From Pseudonocardia alaniniphila (GTDB lineage Bacteria; Actinomycetota; Actinomycetes; Mycobacteriales; Pseudonocardiaceae), in the NCBI RefSeq assembly GCF_022524485.1, contig NZ_JAKXMK010000007.1, positions 62,001-126,000 of the forward strand: a stretch of 64,000 bases of DNA. Direction: 5' to 3'. This document shows positions 24,605 through 33,515 of the stretch, piece by piece. Both the position numbers and the translations under genes were made by a program. The notes beneath the pieces were generated by a model, which worked only from the letters and a program-made list of their open reading frames with translations, was not told where the DNA came from and made no database searches. The first letter of the stretch is position 1. Every line of letters begins with the position of its first letter.

Positions 24605-26356
24605 TCAGTGAATGCGCGCTTCCTGCGGTCCGAAGGCGGTGAGGAACCGGTCGCGGAAGGAGTCCATGCGCCAGACCGGGGCCTGTGGGCCCGGCTTCAG
24701 GCCGTCCTGCCAGCCCCATCCGGAGATCCGGTCCATCACGGTCTTGTCCCGGGCGACGATCGTGATCGGGACGTCGTGGCTCGCGCCCTCCCCGGTGACG
24801 AGCGAGAGGGGCTGATGGTCGCCGAGGAAGACGAGCACCGTGTTGTCGTCCCCGTACTTCTCCAGGTAGGAGACGAGGGTGTTGATCGAGTACTCGATCG
24901 ACTGCCGGTACGCGGCGCGCACGGCCTCGGTGCCCTTCGCCCACACGGCGTCACGTGGGCCGGCGCCTGCGGCCAGCGCCGTGTAGACCGAGCCGTCGCC
25001 GACCTTGTCCCAGTCGATCACCGGCGGGATGAACGGCCAGGGTGCGTGGCTGGAGACGGTGGCGATCTCCGCCATCACCGGCGGGTGGCCCGGCTTCGCG
25101 AGCTCCGAGCGTTGGAGTGCGGCAAGGGTGTACTGGTCGGGCACGGTGGCCCAGCCGAGGTCCGGGCCGTGGTAGGCGAGCTTCGGGAAGTCGTACACCT
25201 CTTCGTGGCCGTAGAAGTTCCCCTCGGGCCAGTCACCGGTGGTGCCCGGCATGACGGCGACGGTGCGCCAGTTCGCGCGCTGGAAGGCGCTGGTGAGGGT
25301 CAGGCGGTCGCTCGAGATGAGGGTGTCGTAGCGCTGCTGGTTGTCCACCCACAGGCCGGACAGGAACGTGGCGTGGGCGAGCCAGCTGGATCCGCCCGAC
25401 GTCGACGAGGTGAGGAAGGCGCTGCGCGCGCTGAACCCGGCCGCGGCCAACCGGCGGGTGCCGTCGTCGAGCACGGCGTCGACCTGCGGCGCGAGATCAG
25501 GGTCCTCCACGGCGCTGCGCCCGTAGCTCTCGACGAAGGCGAACAGCACGTTCTTGCCGCGCAGCGCCGTCAGAAGCTGGTCGGGCGGGGTGTTCCGGAA
25601 GGGGTCGGCGGCCACCTGCTCGGCGAACGCCTGCTGGTCGAGAAGGCCCGCCCGCACCTCGACGGCATGGTCGTAGGCGAGGGCCGTGGCGCTCGTGCCC
25701 GCGAGCGGTACGCCCGGGACGATCTGTGTGCCGAGCAGGGCGCAGGTGATCCACGCTGCAGCGAACACCGTGACGGTGCGGGCCGCGATGATCTTGCGCC
25801 GCACCACGAGCCCGGACAGGCGCAGCACGGCCATCGTCATGAGAACGAGCAGGGCGACCGCGAGAACAACGGCTGCCGCCACGGTGCCGATCGCGCCGAT
25901 CTCACCGAGCGAGCCCGTGACGAAATCGAGGCCCGCGCCGACCAGCGGCCAGTCGATCACGGGGTTGAACGGCCGGGCGAGCACCGCGTTGAAGCCCATG
26001 TCGATGATCTTCAGGATGGTCAGCAGGCCGAGGGCGACGCCGGCGATCGCCGCTACCGGCCGCCGAACCCGCGCCGGCAGGACGAGGAGAAGAGCGACAC
26101 CGACGAGTGCCTCCACCGGGATGCGCACGAACGAGCCGGGCGTGAGGCCACCGAGCTGGTTCGGGACGACGAGGGCGGCGAACACGAGCACAGCGGCCAG
26201 TGCGGTGAGTGCTCCGGCCACCACCCGGCGGCCACCTCCGCGGCGCCGGGCTTCCGGTGCCGCTTCCCCCTGGGGACTGACGGCCTCGTCGGCTCCGCCG
26301 TCGTCGTGCAGAGGAGACCCGGCGGGGTCGTCATCCGATGTCAGGTCGTCCGGCAA
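24605..26356 (-). CDS. LTA-synthase-like membrane sulfatase
   Basis: 583 aa. The N-terminal 240 residues hold five membrane segments. The extracellular domain has the alkaline-phosphatase/sulfatase fold of lipoteichoic-acid synthases: metal ligand in FAFVESYGRSAVED, nucleophile region FLTSSTSGGSSWLAHATFLSG, then VMPGTTGDWPEG, EIATVSSHAPWPF and the metal-binding VFLGDHQPLSL. It probably transfers a phospho-alcohol group onto a cell-envelope glycan or lipid. The start is TTG at 26356, strongly supported by GAAGGAAAG 6 nt upstream. It is 27 nt downstream of a CDP-alcohol phosphotransferase that could feed the same pathway. Confidence 0.88.
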   Translation of the reverse strand: MPDDLTSDDDPAGSPLHDDGGADEAVSPQGEAAPEARRRGGGRRVVAGALTALAAVLVFAALVVPNQLGGLTPGSFVRIPVEALVGVALLLVLPARVRRPVAAIAGVALGLLTILKIIDMGFNAVLARPFNPVIDWPLVGAGLDFVTGSLGEIGAIGTVAAAVVLAVALLVLMTMAVLRLSGLVVRRKIIAARTVTVFAAAWITCALLGTQIVPGVPLAGTSATALAYDHAVEVRAGLLDQQAFAEQVAADPFRNTPPDQLLTALRGKNVLFAFVESYGRSAVEDPDLAPQVDAVLDDGTRRLAAAGFSARSAFLTSSTSGGSSWLAHATFLSGLWVDNQQRYDTLISSDRLTLTSAFQRANWRTVAVMPGTTGDWPEGNFYGHEEVYDFPKLAYHGPDLGWATVPDQYTLAALQRSELAKPGHPPVMAEIATVSSHAPWPFIPPVIDWDKVGDGSVYTALAAGAGPRDAVWAKGTEAVRAAYRQSIEYSINTLVSYLEKYGDDNTVLVFLGDHQPLSLVTGEGASHDVPITIVARDKTVMDRISGWGWQDGLKPGPQAPVWRMDSFRDRFLTAFGPQEARIH

Positions 26357-26383
26357 TGAACTTTCCTTCTGTACGCGTGTGGG

Positions 26384-27130
26384 TCAGACCGATTGGCGCC
26401 GCGGCTCCGGTACCTGGGGGACGTCGGCGTGACGCCACAGCCACACCACGTCCCGCCCGAAGGACCAGACCAGCGACGCCAGGGCCGACGACACCACCAC
26501 GATGGCGAGCGGCAGCAGCAGGACCTGGCTCGCGGCCACGACGAGGGCGATTCCCTGCCACGCGGCCACGGTCTTGGCGGAGTACCTCGTGGGCAGAGCC
26601 GACCGCATCCACGGCGCCATCCAGCTCGCCGCGACGAATGCATAGCGCATGACGCCGATGGCGAGCACCCACGGCCCCATGAGCGTGGCGACGTACACGC
26701 TCAGCACGAGGACGAGGAATGCATCGACCTCCATGTCGAAGCGGGCGCCCAGCGCGGAGACCGTACCGCTGCGCCGGGCGACCTGGCCGTCGACCGCGTC
26801 GAGAGCCAGCGCGACGGCGGCCAGGACGACGAGGAGCGCCACGGGCGTGTGGCTGCTCCGGAACAACGCATCCGCGACGATCGCGGTGACGGCTCCCACC
26901 AGCACTGCTCTTGTCAATGTGACGAGATCGGCCGGCCCGAGCCTGGTGGCTTCGGCACGGCGAACTGCGCCGGTCAGGAGCCCGCAGAGTCCCACGATGT
27001 ACGCGAGACCGGCGGCCAGACCGGTCGGGCCGAGGCCTGCGCAGGCCGACAACGTGACGAGCAGGACGACATGCGCGCCTGCCGCCACGGCCTGCTGCTG
27101 GGTTGTCTGCGGCCGGTCTACGGTCGTCAT
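26384..27130 (-). CDS. CDP-alcohol phosphotransferase family membrane protein
   Basis: 248 aa with six or seven membrane segments. The catalytic motif D-x2-D-G-x2-A-R-x8-G-x3-D-x3-D is complete in DAVDGQVARRSG and GARFDMEVD (about residues 110-135). The family attaches the phospho-alcohol of a CDP-activated donor to a lipid or sugar. Together with the sulfatase it forms an operon, divergent (69 bp) from the MDR/PTPS/glycosyltransferase run, and probably belongs to one glycolipid pathway. The ATG at 27130 is preferred over an earlier start at 27187. Confidence 0.9.
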   Translation of the reverse strand: MTTVDRPQTTQQQAVAAGAHVVLLVTLSACAGLGPTGLAAGLAYIVGLCGLLTGAVRRAEATRLGPADLVTLTRAVLVGAVTAIVADALFRSSHTPVALLVVLAAVALALDAVDGQVARRSGTVSALGARFDMEVDAFLVLVLSVYVATLMGPWVLAIGVMRYAFVAASWMAPWMRSALPTRYSAKTVAAWQGIALVVAASQVLLLPLAIVVVSSALASLVWSFGRDVVWLWRHADVPQVPEPRRQSV

Positions 27131-27199
27131 CGAGCCTGTGTACACACCTCTCAGCACGGATCCCACGCGGTGGGGGTTCATCACCAATTGGAGGGATGC

Positions 27200-28180
27200 G
27201 TGGATCGCATAGCGCGCGCCTTTTGGCTTCGCGCCCCGGGCGAGGGTGAAATTCGCTCGATCGAGGTGCCCCGGCCCGGCCCCGATGACGTGGAGGTCCG
27301 CACGTTGTACTCAGGGGTGAGCCGCGGCACCGAGACGCTCGTGTTCCGCGGTGGTGTGCCGGAGAGCCAGTTCGCGGCGATGCGGGCCCCCTTCCAGGAC
27401 GGTGAGTTCCCCGCGCCGGTCAAGTACGGCTATCTGAACGTGGGGACGGTCGAGCACGGGCCACCTGCGCTGCTGGGTCGCACGGTGTTCTGTCTCTATC
27501 CCCATCAGACCCGATATGTGGTGCCCGCCGCTTCCGTGACCGCAATACCCGACGACGTTCCACCCAAACGGGCAGTGCTCGCCGGCACACTCGAGACCGC
27601 GGTGAACGCGCTGTGGGATGCGGCCCCTCTCGTCGGCGACCGGATCGCCGTCGTCGGGGCGGGGATGGTCGGCTGCAGCGTGGCTGCGCTGCTCGGGCGC
27701 TTTCCGGGCGTCAGGGTCGAACTGGTCGACGTGGATCCCGCGCGTGCTGCCGTCGCCGACGCACTCGGGGTCGGGTTCGCCACGCCGGAGAAGGCTGCAG
27801 GGGACTGCGATCTGGTGGTGCACGCCAGCGCCACGGAGGCGGGGCTCACGCGGTCACTCGAACTGCTCGCCGACGAGGGCGAGGTCATCGAGATGAGCTG
27901 GTACGGCGACCGGCCCGTGCGCGTGCCGCTCGGTGAGTTCTTCCACCCACGCCGGCTGGTGATACGCAGCAGCCAGGTGGGGGCGGTGGCGCCCGCACGG
28001 CGTGCGCGCCGCAGCTTCGGAGACCGGCTGGAGCTGGCGCTTCGCCTGCTCGCGGACCCGGTGTTCGACACGCTCGTCACGGACGAGAGGCCCTTCGAGG
28101 ATCTGCCCCGGCTGATGTCCGGTCTTGCCGGCGGTGAACTCCCCGGGCTCTGCGTCCGTGTCGTCTATGAGCACGACTAG
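27200..28180 (+). CDS. MDR-superfamily dehydrogenase lacking the GHE zinc motif
   Basis: 326 aa medium-chain dehydrogenase. The N-terminal catalytic domain contains LYSGVSRGTETLVFRG and KYGYLNVGTVE; the Rossmann domain has GAGMVGCSVAALLGRF (about residues 152-167). The catalytic-zinc GHE motif of alcohol dehydrogenases is absent. The R-G-T-E arrangement is seen in a group of actinobacterial 'zinc-binding dehydrogenases' that neighbour PTPS-like genes. GTG at 27200 has GGAGGG 4 nt upstream. It is the first gene of a coupled run ending at 32182 and may oxidise a sugar or pterin side chain. Confidence 0.85.
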   Translation: MDRIARAFWLRAPGEGEIRSIEVPRPGPDDVEVRTLYSGVSRGTETLVFRGGVPESQFAAMRAPFQDGEFPAPVKYGYLNVGTVEHGPPALLGRTVFCLYPHQTRYVVPAASVTAIPDDVPPKRAVLAGTLETAVNALWDAAPLVGDRIAVVGAGMVGCSVAALLGRFPGVRVELVDVDPARAAVADALGVGFATPEKAAGDCDLVVHASATEAGLTRSLELLADEGEVIEMSWYGDRPVRVPLGEFFHPRRLVIRSSQVGAVAPARRARRSFGDRLELALRLLADPVFDTLVTDERPFEDLPRLMSGLAGGELPGLCVRVVYEHD

Positions 28181-28201
28181 GCATTTCCGGGAGGTTCGGA
28201 C

Positions 28202-28600
28202 TTGTTCGGCATCACCGTTCGCGATCACGTCATGATCGCTCACAGCTTCCAGGGCGAGGTCTTCGGCCCTGCACAGCGTCTGCACGGGGCGACGTACGTG
28301 GTGGACGCAACCTTCCGCCGGCTCGATCTCGACGCCGACAACATCGTCGTCGACATCGGGCTGGCCACCAACGAGCTCGGCGCGGTCCTGGCCGACCTCA
28401 ACTACCGCAACCTCGACGACGAGCCCGCTTTCGCCGGCGTCAACACGTCCACGGAGTTCCTCGCCAAGGTCATCGCCGATCGGCTGGCCGAGCGGGTGCA
28501 CGACGGCGCTCTGGGGGAGGGTGCCCGCGGCCTCGCCGGGATCAGCGTGGTGCTGCACGAGTCGCACGTCGCCTGGGCGAGCTACGAGCGATCGCTGTGA
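28202..28600 (+). CDS. 6-pyruvoyl-tetrahydropterin-synthase-like protein with altered metal site
   Basis: 132 aa T-fold protein of the PTPS/QueD family. The opening [20 protein letters not shown] supplies His14, but the canonical HGHNY motif reads LHGATY (residues 27-32), so one zinc-binding His is replaced by Ala. [20 protein letters not shown] and the C-terminal [13 protein letters not shown] correspond to the catalytic Cys/His/Glu region. A pterin or GTP-derived substrate is likely, but the reaction may differ. The start is TTG at 28202 with GGGAGG upstream, matching the usual N-terminus of this subgroup. It overlaps the glycosyltransferase by 4 nt. Confidence 0.85.
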   Translation: MFGITVRDHVMIAHSFQGEVFGPAQRLHGATYVVDATFRRLDLDADNIVVDIGLATNELGAVLADLNYRNLDDEPAFAGVNTSTEFLAKVIADRLAERVHDGALGEGARGLAGISVVLHESHVAWASYERSL

Positions 28601-29703
28601 CGACCGGGGGCCGCACGGCCCTGCGCCCCGTGCACGTCGTCGTTCCGAGTGACATCGACGACGTCGCCGTTCCGAGCGGTGGCAACGCCTACGACCGCCG
28701 CGTGTGCGGCGGCCTGCCGGCCACGGGCTGGCAGGTGCACGAGGTTGCCGTCGCCGGAGGGTGGCCCCGGCCCGACGATGCCGCGCGGGCGGCGCTGGCC
28801 CGCACGCTCTCCGCGGTGCCCGACGGTGCCGTCGTGCTCATCGACGGGCTCGTGGCCTGCGGCGTCCCGGACGTCGTCGTCCCGCAGGCCCGGCGGCTGG
28901 CGCTCGTCGTCCTGGTGCACCTGCCTCTCGGCGACGAGGTCGGCGCGGAGCCCGCGACGGCGGCGGAACTGGCCGCTCTCGAGCGGGAGACCCTGCACGC
29001 CGCGAGCGCCGTCGTCGCCACCAGCCCGTGGGCTGCCCGCCGGATCGTCGCGCAGCACGAGCTCCCCGCGGACCGGGTGCACGTCGCCGCCCCTGGCACG
29101 GACCCCGCGCCGCTCGCATCGGGCACGGACGGCGCGAGCCGCCTGCTGTGCGTCGGGTCGATCACCCCGACCAAGGGCCAGGACGTGCTCGTCGACGCCC
29201 TCGCCGCCGTCGCCGACCTGACCTGGAGCTGCGACCTGGTCGGGCCGCTGCGCCGCGACCCGGCGTTCGTGGCTGCGCTCCGGGACGCCGTCGACGGTCA
29301 CGGGCTCGGCGAGCGGGTCCGGCTCACCGGCCCGCGCACGGGCGCGGAGATCGCCACGGAATACGCCTGCGCCGACCTCCTGGTGCTGCCGTCCCGCGTC
29401 GAGTCCTACGGGATGGTCGTGACCGAGGCCCTCGCCCGGGGGATTCCCGTGCTCGCGGCGTCCACCGGAGGAGTGCCCGAGACCCTCGGCTACGCCCCGG
29501 ACGCATCGGTGCCGGGAATCCTGGTTACCCCCGACGACGTCCCCGCGCTCGCCGGTGCGCTGCGGCGGTGGTTCGGCGAGCCGGCGCTGCGGGATGCACT
29601 ACGCCGCTCCGCTCGTGAACGGCGAAGCACGCTCGACGGGTGGGAGGTGACGTCACGATGTCTGGCCGGAGTGCTGGAGCAGCTGAGTGGGACGCGCGGC
29701 TGA
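28597..29703 (+). CDS. Family 4 glycosyltransferase
   Basis: 368 aa GT-B fold. Residues 10-180 form the acceptor domain ([20 protein letters not shown]). The donor domain has [20 protein letters not shown] and the nucleotide-sugar motif [20 protein letters not shown] with [14 protein letters not shown]. The GTG at 28597 overlaps the PTPS stop (GTGA). A glycosyltransferase coupled to a PTPS-like enzyme suggests glycosylation of a pterin or of a product made with it. Confidence 0.9.
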   Translation: MTTGGRTALRPVHVVVPSDIDDVAVPSGGNAYDRRVCGGLPATGWQVHEVAVAGGWPRPDDAARAALARTLSAVPDGAVVLIDGLVACGVPDVVVPQARRLALVVLVHLPLGDEVGAEPATAAELAALERETLHAASAVVATSPWAARRIVAQHELPADRVHVAAPGTDPAPLASGTDGASRLLCVGSITPTKGQDVLVDALAAVADLTWSCDLVGPLRRDPAFVAALRDAVDGHGLGERVRLTGPRTGAEIATEYACADLLVLPSRVESYGMVVTEALARGIPVLAASTGGVPETLGYAPDASVPGILVTPDDVPALAGALRRWFGEPALRDALRRSARERRSTLDGWEVTSRCLAGVLEQLSGTRG

Positions 29704-30557
29704 GCGTTCCCGGATCGCCCGTGTGCGCCCCCGACTGGCTGACGTTGCGCGAAGGCGCCGACGCCGCCGCCCGTTCGTCCGAGCTGGTCGAGCGGCTCCG
29801 CTCCCACCTGGAGACCACCGTCCCGGCGGGTGACGAGGCGATCATCACCGACCTCGGGTGTGGCACCGGCTCGATGGGCCGTTGGCTCGCCGGGCGGCTA
29901 CCCGGTCCGCAGCGGTGGGTCCTGCGCGACCGCGACCCCGTGCTGCTCGCCCGCGCAGCCGCCGACATGCCGAGCGGGGCCGCCGACGGCGCTCCGGTCA
30001 GGGTGCGGACGCAGCAGGGCGACTTCACCGACCTGCGGGCCGAGGAGCTCGCGGGGACGTCGCTCGTCACCACGTCCGCCGTGCTGGACCTGCTGACGTC
30101 CGAGGAGATGGACGCGCTCGCCGCCACGTGTGTCGAGGCCGGATGCCCCGCGCTGCTGACGCTCTCCGTCATGGGGCGGGTCGAGTTCGATCCGTCCGAT
30201 CCGCTCGACGCCCAGTTCGCGGCTGCGTTCGACGCCCACCAACGGCGCTCGGAGGGCGGTAGGCGACTGCTGGGGCCGGACGCGGGTCAGGCCGCCGTCG
30301 ATGCCTTCGAGAAGCGGGGCGCCACGGTGGCGAGCCGGCTCAGCCCGTGGCGTCTGGGTGCGGGCCGAGCCGGTGGCGCCGAGCTGCTGGAGGAGTGGCT
30401 GCGTGGGTGGATCAGCGCTGCCTGCGAGCAGGAGCAGGGCCTCGTGCAGCACGCCTCGGCCTACCTGCGTCGCAGGCTCGACTCCTGTGCATCCGGTGAA
30501 CTGAGCGTCGAGGTCGGCCACGTCGACGTGCTCGCGATCCCGTCGGGCAGGCCGTGA
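29658..30557 (+). CDS. Class I SAM-dependent methyltransferase
   Basis: 299 aa. The SAM-binding motif I is IITDLGCGTGSMGRWLAG (about residues 60-77), followed by RDRDPVLL and LVTTSAVLDLLTSEEMDAL. The C-terminal part (HQRRSEGGRRLLGPDAGQA) is like SAM enzymes modifying small molecules rather than rRNA. The ATG at 29658 overlaps the glycosyltransferase by 46 nt; GGAGG lies 12 nt upstream. The next gene overlaps its stop by one base. Confidence 0.88.
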   Translation: MSGRSAGAAEWDARLSVPGSPVCAPDWLTLREGADAAARSSELVERLRSHLETTVPAGDEAIITDLGCGTGSMGRWLAGRLPGPQRWVLRDRDPVLLARAAADMPSGAADGAPVRVRTQQGDFTDLRAEELAGTSLVTTSAVLDLLTSEEMDALAATCVEAGCPALLTLSVMGRVEFDPSDPLDAQFAAAFDAHQRRSEGGRRLLGPDAGQAAVDAFEKRGATVASRLSPWRLGAGRAGGAELLEEWLRGWISAACEQEQGLVQHASAYLRRRLDSCASGELSVEVGHVDVLAIPSGRP

Positions 30558-32182
30558 TGCACAAGCTCTGGGGATATCTGCGGGTGCTCGTCGGCGTCGG
30601 CATCCTGGCGGCTCTCGCCGCACGCCTCGGCACCGCCTCGGTCCTTGACGGGCTGCGGTCGATCGGGCCGGGTGCGGTGCTCGCCGCGCTCGGAATCGGC
30701 CTGCTGACCACGGTGTTCAGCGCGTGGCGCTGGTGTCTGGTGGTGCGTGGTCTCGGCATGCGGTTGCCCTTGGCCACGGCGGTCGCGGACTGCTACCGGG
30801 CTGTGTTCCTCAACTCGGTGCTCCCCGCGGGTGTGCTCGGCGACGTCCACCGTGCGGTGAGCCACGGCCGCCAGTCGGGCGACGTCGGGCGTGGTGTCCG
30901 CGCGGTGGTGCTGGAACGGTCCGCCGGTCAGGTCGTTCTGCTGGTCGTCGGCGCCGGTGTGCTGCTCGCCCAGCCGACCCTGCTCGCGGCGGTGGTCGAA
31001 CACATGGCCCCCGGGTTCGGGCTCGTCGCGGGGCTGCTCGCAGCCCTCGCCGTCGTCGTCGTGCTCGGGCTCTGCGCGGCGCGTGTGCCGCGAATCCGTG
31101 CTGCACTGCGCACGGTCCGCGCGGACACCCGCGCCGGACTGCTCTCCCGGGGCACCTTGCCCGGGGTGCTCCTGCTCTCGGCTGCGGCGCTGCTCGGCTA
31201 CCTCGTGCTCTTCGTGGTCGCGGCACGGGTTGCGGGATCCGAGGCGACGATCGGCCAGCTGCTTCCCCTGCTGATGGTGGCGCTGCTCGCCATGGCTCTG
31301 CCGCTCAACATCGGCGGCTGGGGGCCGCGGGAGGCCGTCAGCGCCGTCGCCTTCGGGGCGGTGGGGTTCACCGCCGCACAGGGGCTCACCGTCGCGGTCG
31401 TGTACGGGGTGCTCAGCCTGATCGCGTGCCTTCCCGGCGTCGGAGTGCTGCTGCTGCGAGACCCGATCAGCAGGCGGCTGCGTCAGCGCGCGGAGGTGAC
31501 TCCTGCCGCACCCGCAGGTGACACCTGTGCCGAAAAGGACGTCCAGCCGACTAATGTGGCGGGCGTGCTGATCCTTGTCCGGCACGGACAGACGGAGGCC
31601 AACGCTCGTGGGCTGCTCCTCGGCCGGGCCGATCCGCCGCTGAACGAATCCGGGTATCGCCAGGCGCAAGCACTGGCCGAGGCACTTCCCCGGGCCAGCC
31701 GCATCGTCTCCAGCCCGCTCCGGCGTGCGCGTGACACCGCCGCCGTGCTTGCAGGCACCGCGCGCGGCGCCACGGACGCCGGTGACGTGGAGGTCGACGC
31801 GCGGTGGATCGAGATGGACTACGGCGACCTGGACGGCCGCCCCGCCACGGCGCTCGACGAGCGGTCGTGGTGGACGTGGCGGCAGAACCCCGACTTCGTG
31901 CCCGCCGGTGGCGAGTCCCTCGCGGACGTCTGCACCCGGGTGCACGAGGCCTGCGCCGAACTGGCCGACGACGCCGCGAGCGGTGACGTGGTGGTGGTCA
32001 GCCACGTCTCCCCGATCAAGGCGGCCGTCACCTGGGCGCTGGGGGTGGGCGACGAGGTGGGCTGGCGGATGTTCCTCGGTGACGCCGCGATCTGCCGGAT
32101 CGACACCAGCGGCCGGGTGCCGCTGCTGCTGGCCTTCAACGACCCGTGCCCGCTCGACAAGAGCGTGCGGGCCGAAAGCTGA
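30557..32182 (+). CDS. Flippase-like membrane protein fused to a histidine phosphatase
   Basis: 541 aa. Residues 1-315 resemble the lysylphosphatidylglycerol-synthase transmembrane/AglD-like family, with eight membrane segments and the signature FLNSVLPAGVLGDVHRAVSHG. Residues 335-540 are a complete histidine phosphatase: LILVRHGQTEANARG (catalytic His), SSPLRRARDTA, GGESLADV and VVVSHVSPIKAA (second His). The linker is about 25 residues (PAAPAGDTCAEKDVQPTNVAG) with no stop and no clear internal ribosome site. The fusion links lipid-carrier transport with dephosphorylation, as in recycling of a polyprenyl-phosphate intermediate. The start is ATG 30557, or GTG 30554. Confidence 0.82.
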   Translation: MHKLWGYLRVLVGVGILAALAARLGTASVLDGLRSIGPGAVLAALGIGLLTTVFSAWRWCLVVRGLGMRLPLATAVADCYRAVFLNSVLPAGVLGDVHRAVSHGRQSGDVGRGVRAVVLERSAGQVVLLVVGAGVLLAQPTLLAAVVEHMAPGFGLVAGLLAALAVVVVLGLCAARVPRIRAALRTVRADTRAGLLSRGTLPGVLLLSAAALLGYLVLFVVAARVAGSEATIGQLLPLLMVALLAMALPLNIGGWGPREAVSAVAFGAVGFTAAQGLTVAVVYGVLSLIACLPGVGVLLLRDPISRRLRQRAEVTPAAPAGDTCAEKDVQPTNVAGVLILVRHGQTEANARGLLLGRADPPLNESGYRQAQALAEALPRASRIVSSPLRRARDTAAVLAGTARGATDAGDVEVDARWIEMDYGDLDGRPATALDERSWWTWRQNPDFVPAGGESLADVCTRVHEACAELADDAASGDVVVVSHVSPIKAAVTWALGVGDEVGWRMFLGDAAICRIDTSGRVPLLLAFNDPCPLDKSVRAES

Positions 32183-32186
32183 CGAC

Positions 32187-32966
32187 TCAGCCCGCCGCTG
32201 TCCCGGCCTCGCGGGGCCGGGCGAGGCGGGCGTAGACGTCGCCGGAGCGGCCGAGCGGCCGGTAGCGCTCCAGCAGCTGCACCAGCCCGGCTGCGTCGAG
32301 CCAGCTGTCGCCTGCGAACCGCATGGTCTCGATCGGCGAGTAGTTGTACTCGTAGCCGCCCGCTGGTGCCCCGAGCCGTTCCACGAGGTCCAGAGCGGTG
32401 AGGGCGGCGTCGTGCGCGGGCGGGAGGTACTCGAACGACAGCGCGCGCAGCGGCCGCGTGAGCCCCGCCAGCACCTCCACCTCGAAGCCCTCGACGTCGA
32501 TCTTGCAGAAGGCCGGCTCGCCGTGCGCCGCGATGAGGTCGTCGAGGGTGGCGACGTCCACCTCGACGGAGCGGTCCCACTTCACCCAGGAGAAGCTCTG
32601 GTCGGCGGTGACCGACTCGATCCAGTCCGGTGACATCGACGAGACCGTCGGCGTGGCGGTGGAGATGCCCAGCCGTGCCCGTCCGGCCCGCGCGCCGACG
32701 GCCTCCGGCAGGATGGTGACCCGTCGGTCGCGGCCGAAGAAGAGACGCAGGACGCGCAGGCAGTCGGGCTGCGGCTCCACGGCGATCACCCGCGCCCCCA
32801 GCTTCCGCCACGCGCGTACCCGGCTCCCCACGTGGGCGCCGATGTCGAATCCGATGTCCCCCGGTCCGAGGAACTCGCTGTAGAACTGCACCATCCGTCG
32901 GTGCCTGCCCGGCACTCCGTGGTACATGGCCAGGGATCGCACGATCCCCCGAGCGCGGCGGAGCAT
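32187..32966 (-). CDS. FkbM-family methyltransferase
   Basis: 259 aa. FkbM signatures are GFDIGAHVGSRVRAWRKLGARVIAVEPQ, split over motif I and the post-I acidic residue, and FCKIDVEGFEVEVLAGL (motif IV region). The family O-methylates sugars or polyketides. It converges with the flippase-phosphatase gene (4 bp between stops), so it is a separate transcript but may act on the same envelope glycan. Confidence 0.88.
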   Translation of the reverse strand: MLRRARGIVRSLAMYHGVPGRHRRMVQFYSEFLGPGDIGFDIGAHVGSRVRAWRKLGARVIAVEPQPDCLRVLRLFFGRDRRVTILPEAVGARAGRARLGISTATPTVSSMSPDWIESVTADQSFSWVKWDRSVEVDVATLDDLIAAHGEPAFCKIDVEGFEVEVLAGLTRPLRALSFEYLPPAHDAALTALDLVERLGAPAGGYEYNYSPIETMRFAGDSWLDAAGLVQLLERYRPLGRSGDVYARLARPREAGTAAG

Positions 32967-33012
32967 GCGGTGACCCTACTCGGGGCCTGTTCCCCCAACG
33001 ATCCAGAACCAC

Positions 33013-33489
33013 CTACCCCGCGACGTATCCCCACACGGCGTCCGAACCCGAATGCCCGGCGAGAACCGTGAAGGCGATCGCGACCAGACCCGAGACCGCG
33101 GACAGCGCCCCGACGAGCCGGATGCCCGAGCCACTCGGCCGGCGGCTGAGCGCGGCCACCACGATCGCGAGCACCGCGAACGGCCACGCCGCCACCATCG
33201 TGAACAGACCGAACTGCCCGTGCTGCGCGATCACCGGCGCGAACTCCGCGGTGACGTCGATCGCTGCCTCGAGCTGGTCGCCGGCGATCTTCGCCAACGT
33301 CGCCGCCACCGCACCCGCCAGCGCCCCGGCGGCGACGAGCAGCCCGTACGGCCGGATCCACGCGGGTCGCACCGCGAGGCAGACGGCGCCGAGCGCGGCG
33401 AGCGGGATGAGGACCACCACCGCGTGGACGAGGAGCGGATGCGCGGGGACGCCTGCGACGGTGATGAGCACGGCAGCATGGTGGACCAT
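33013..33489 (-). CDS. DUF2231 membrane protein
   Basis: 158 aa with four membrane segments. GVPAHPLLVHAVVVLIPLAALGA, with two His in the first segment, and HSGSDAVWGYV at the C-terminus are the DUF2231 signatures, suggesting haem or metal binding in the membrane. Function is unknown. It is 26 nt downstream of the quinone-oxidoreductase-like gene and may be co-transcribed with it. Confidence 0.85.
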   Translation of the reverse strand: MVHHAAVLITVAGVPAHPLLVHAVVVLIPLAALGAVCLAVRPAWIRPYGLLVAAGALAGAVAATLAKIAGDQLEAAIDVTAEFAPVIAQHGQFGLFTMVAAWPFAVLAIVVAALSRRPSGSGIRLVGALSAVSGLVAIAFTVLAGHSGSDAVWGYVAG

Positions 33490-33515
33490 CGCGGCCGATC
33501 AGGGGAGGCGACGCG

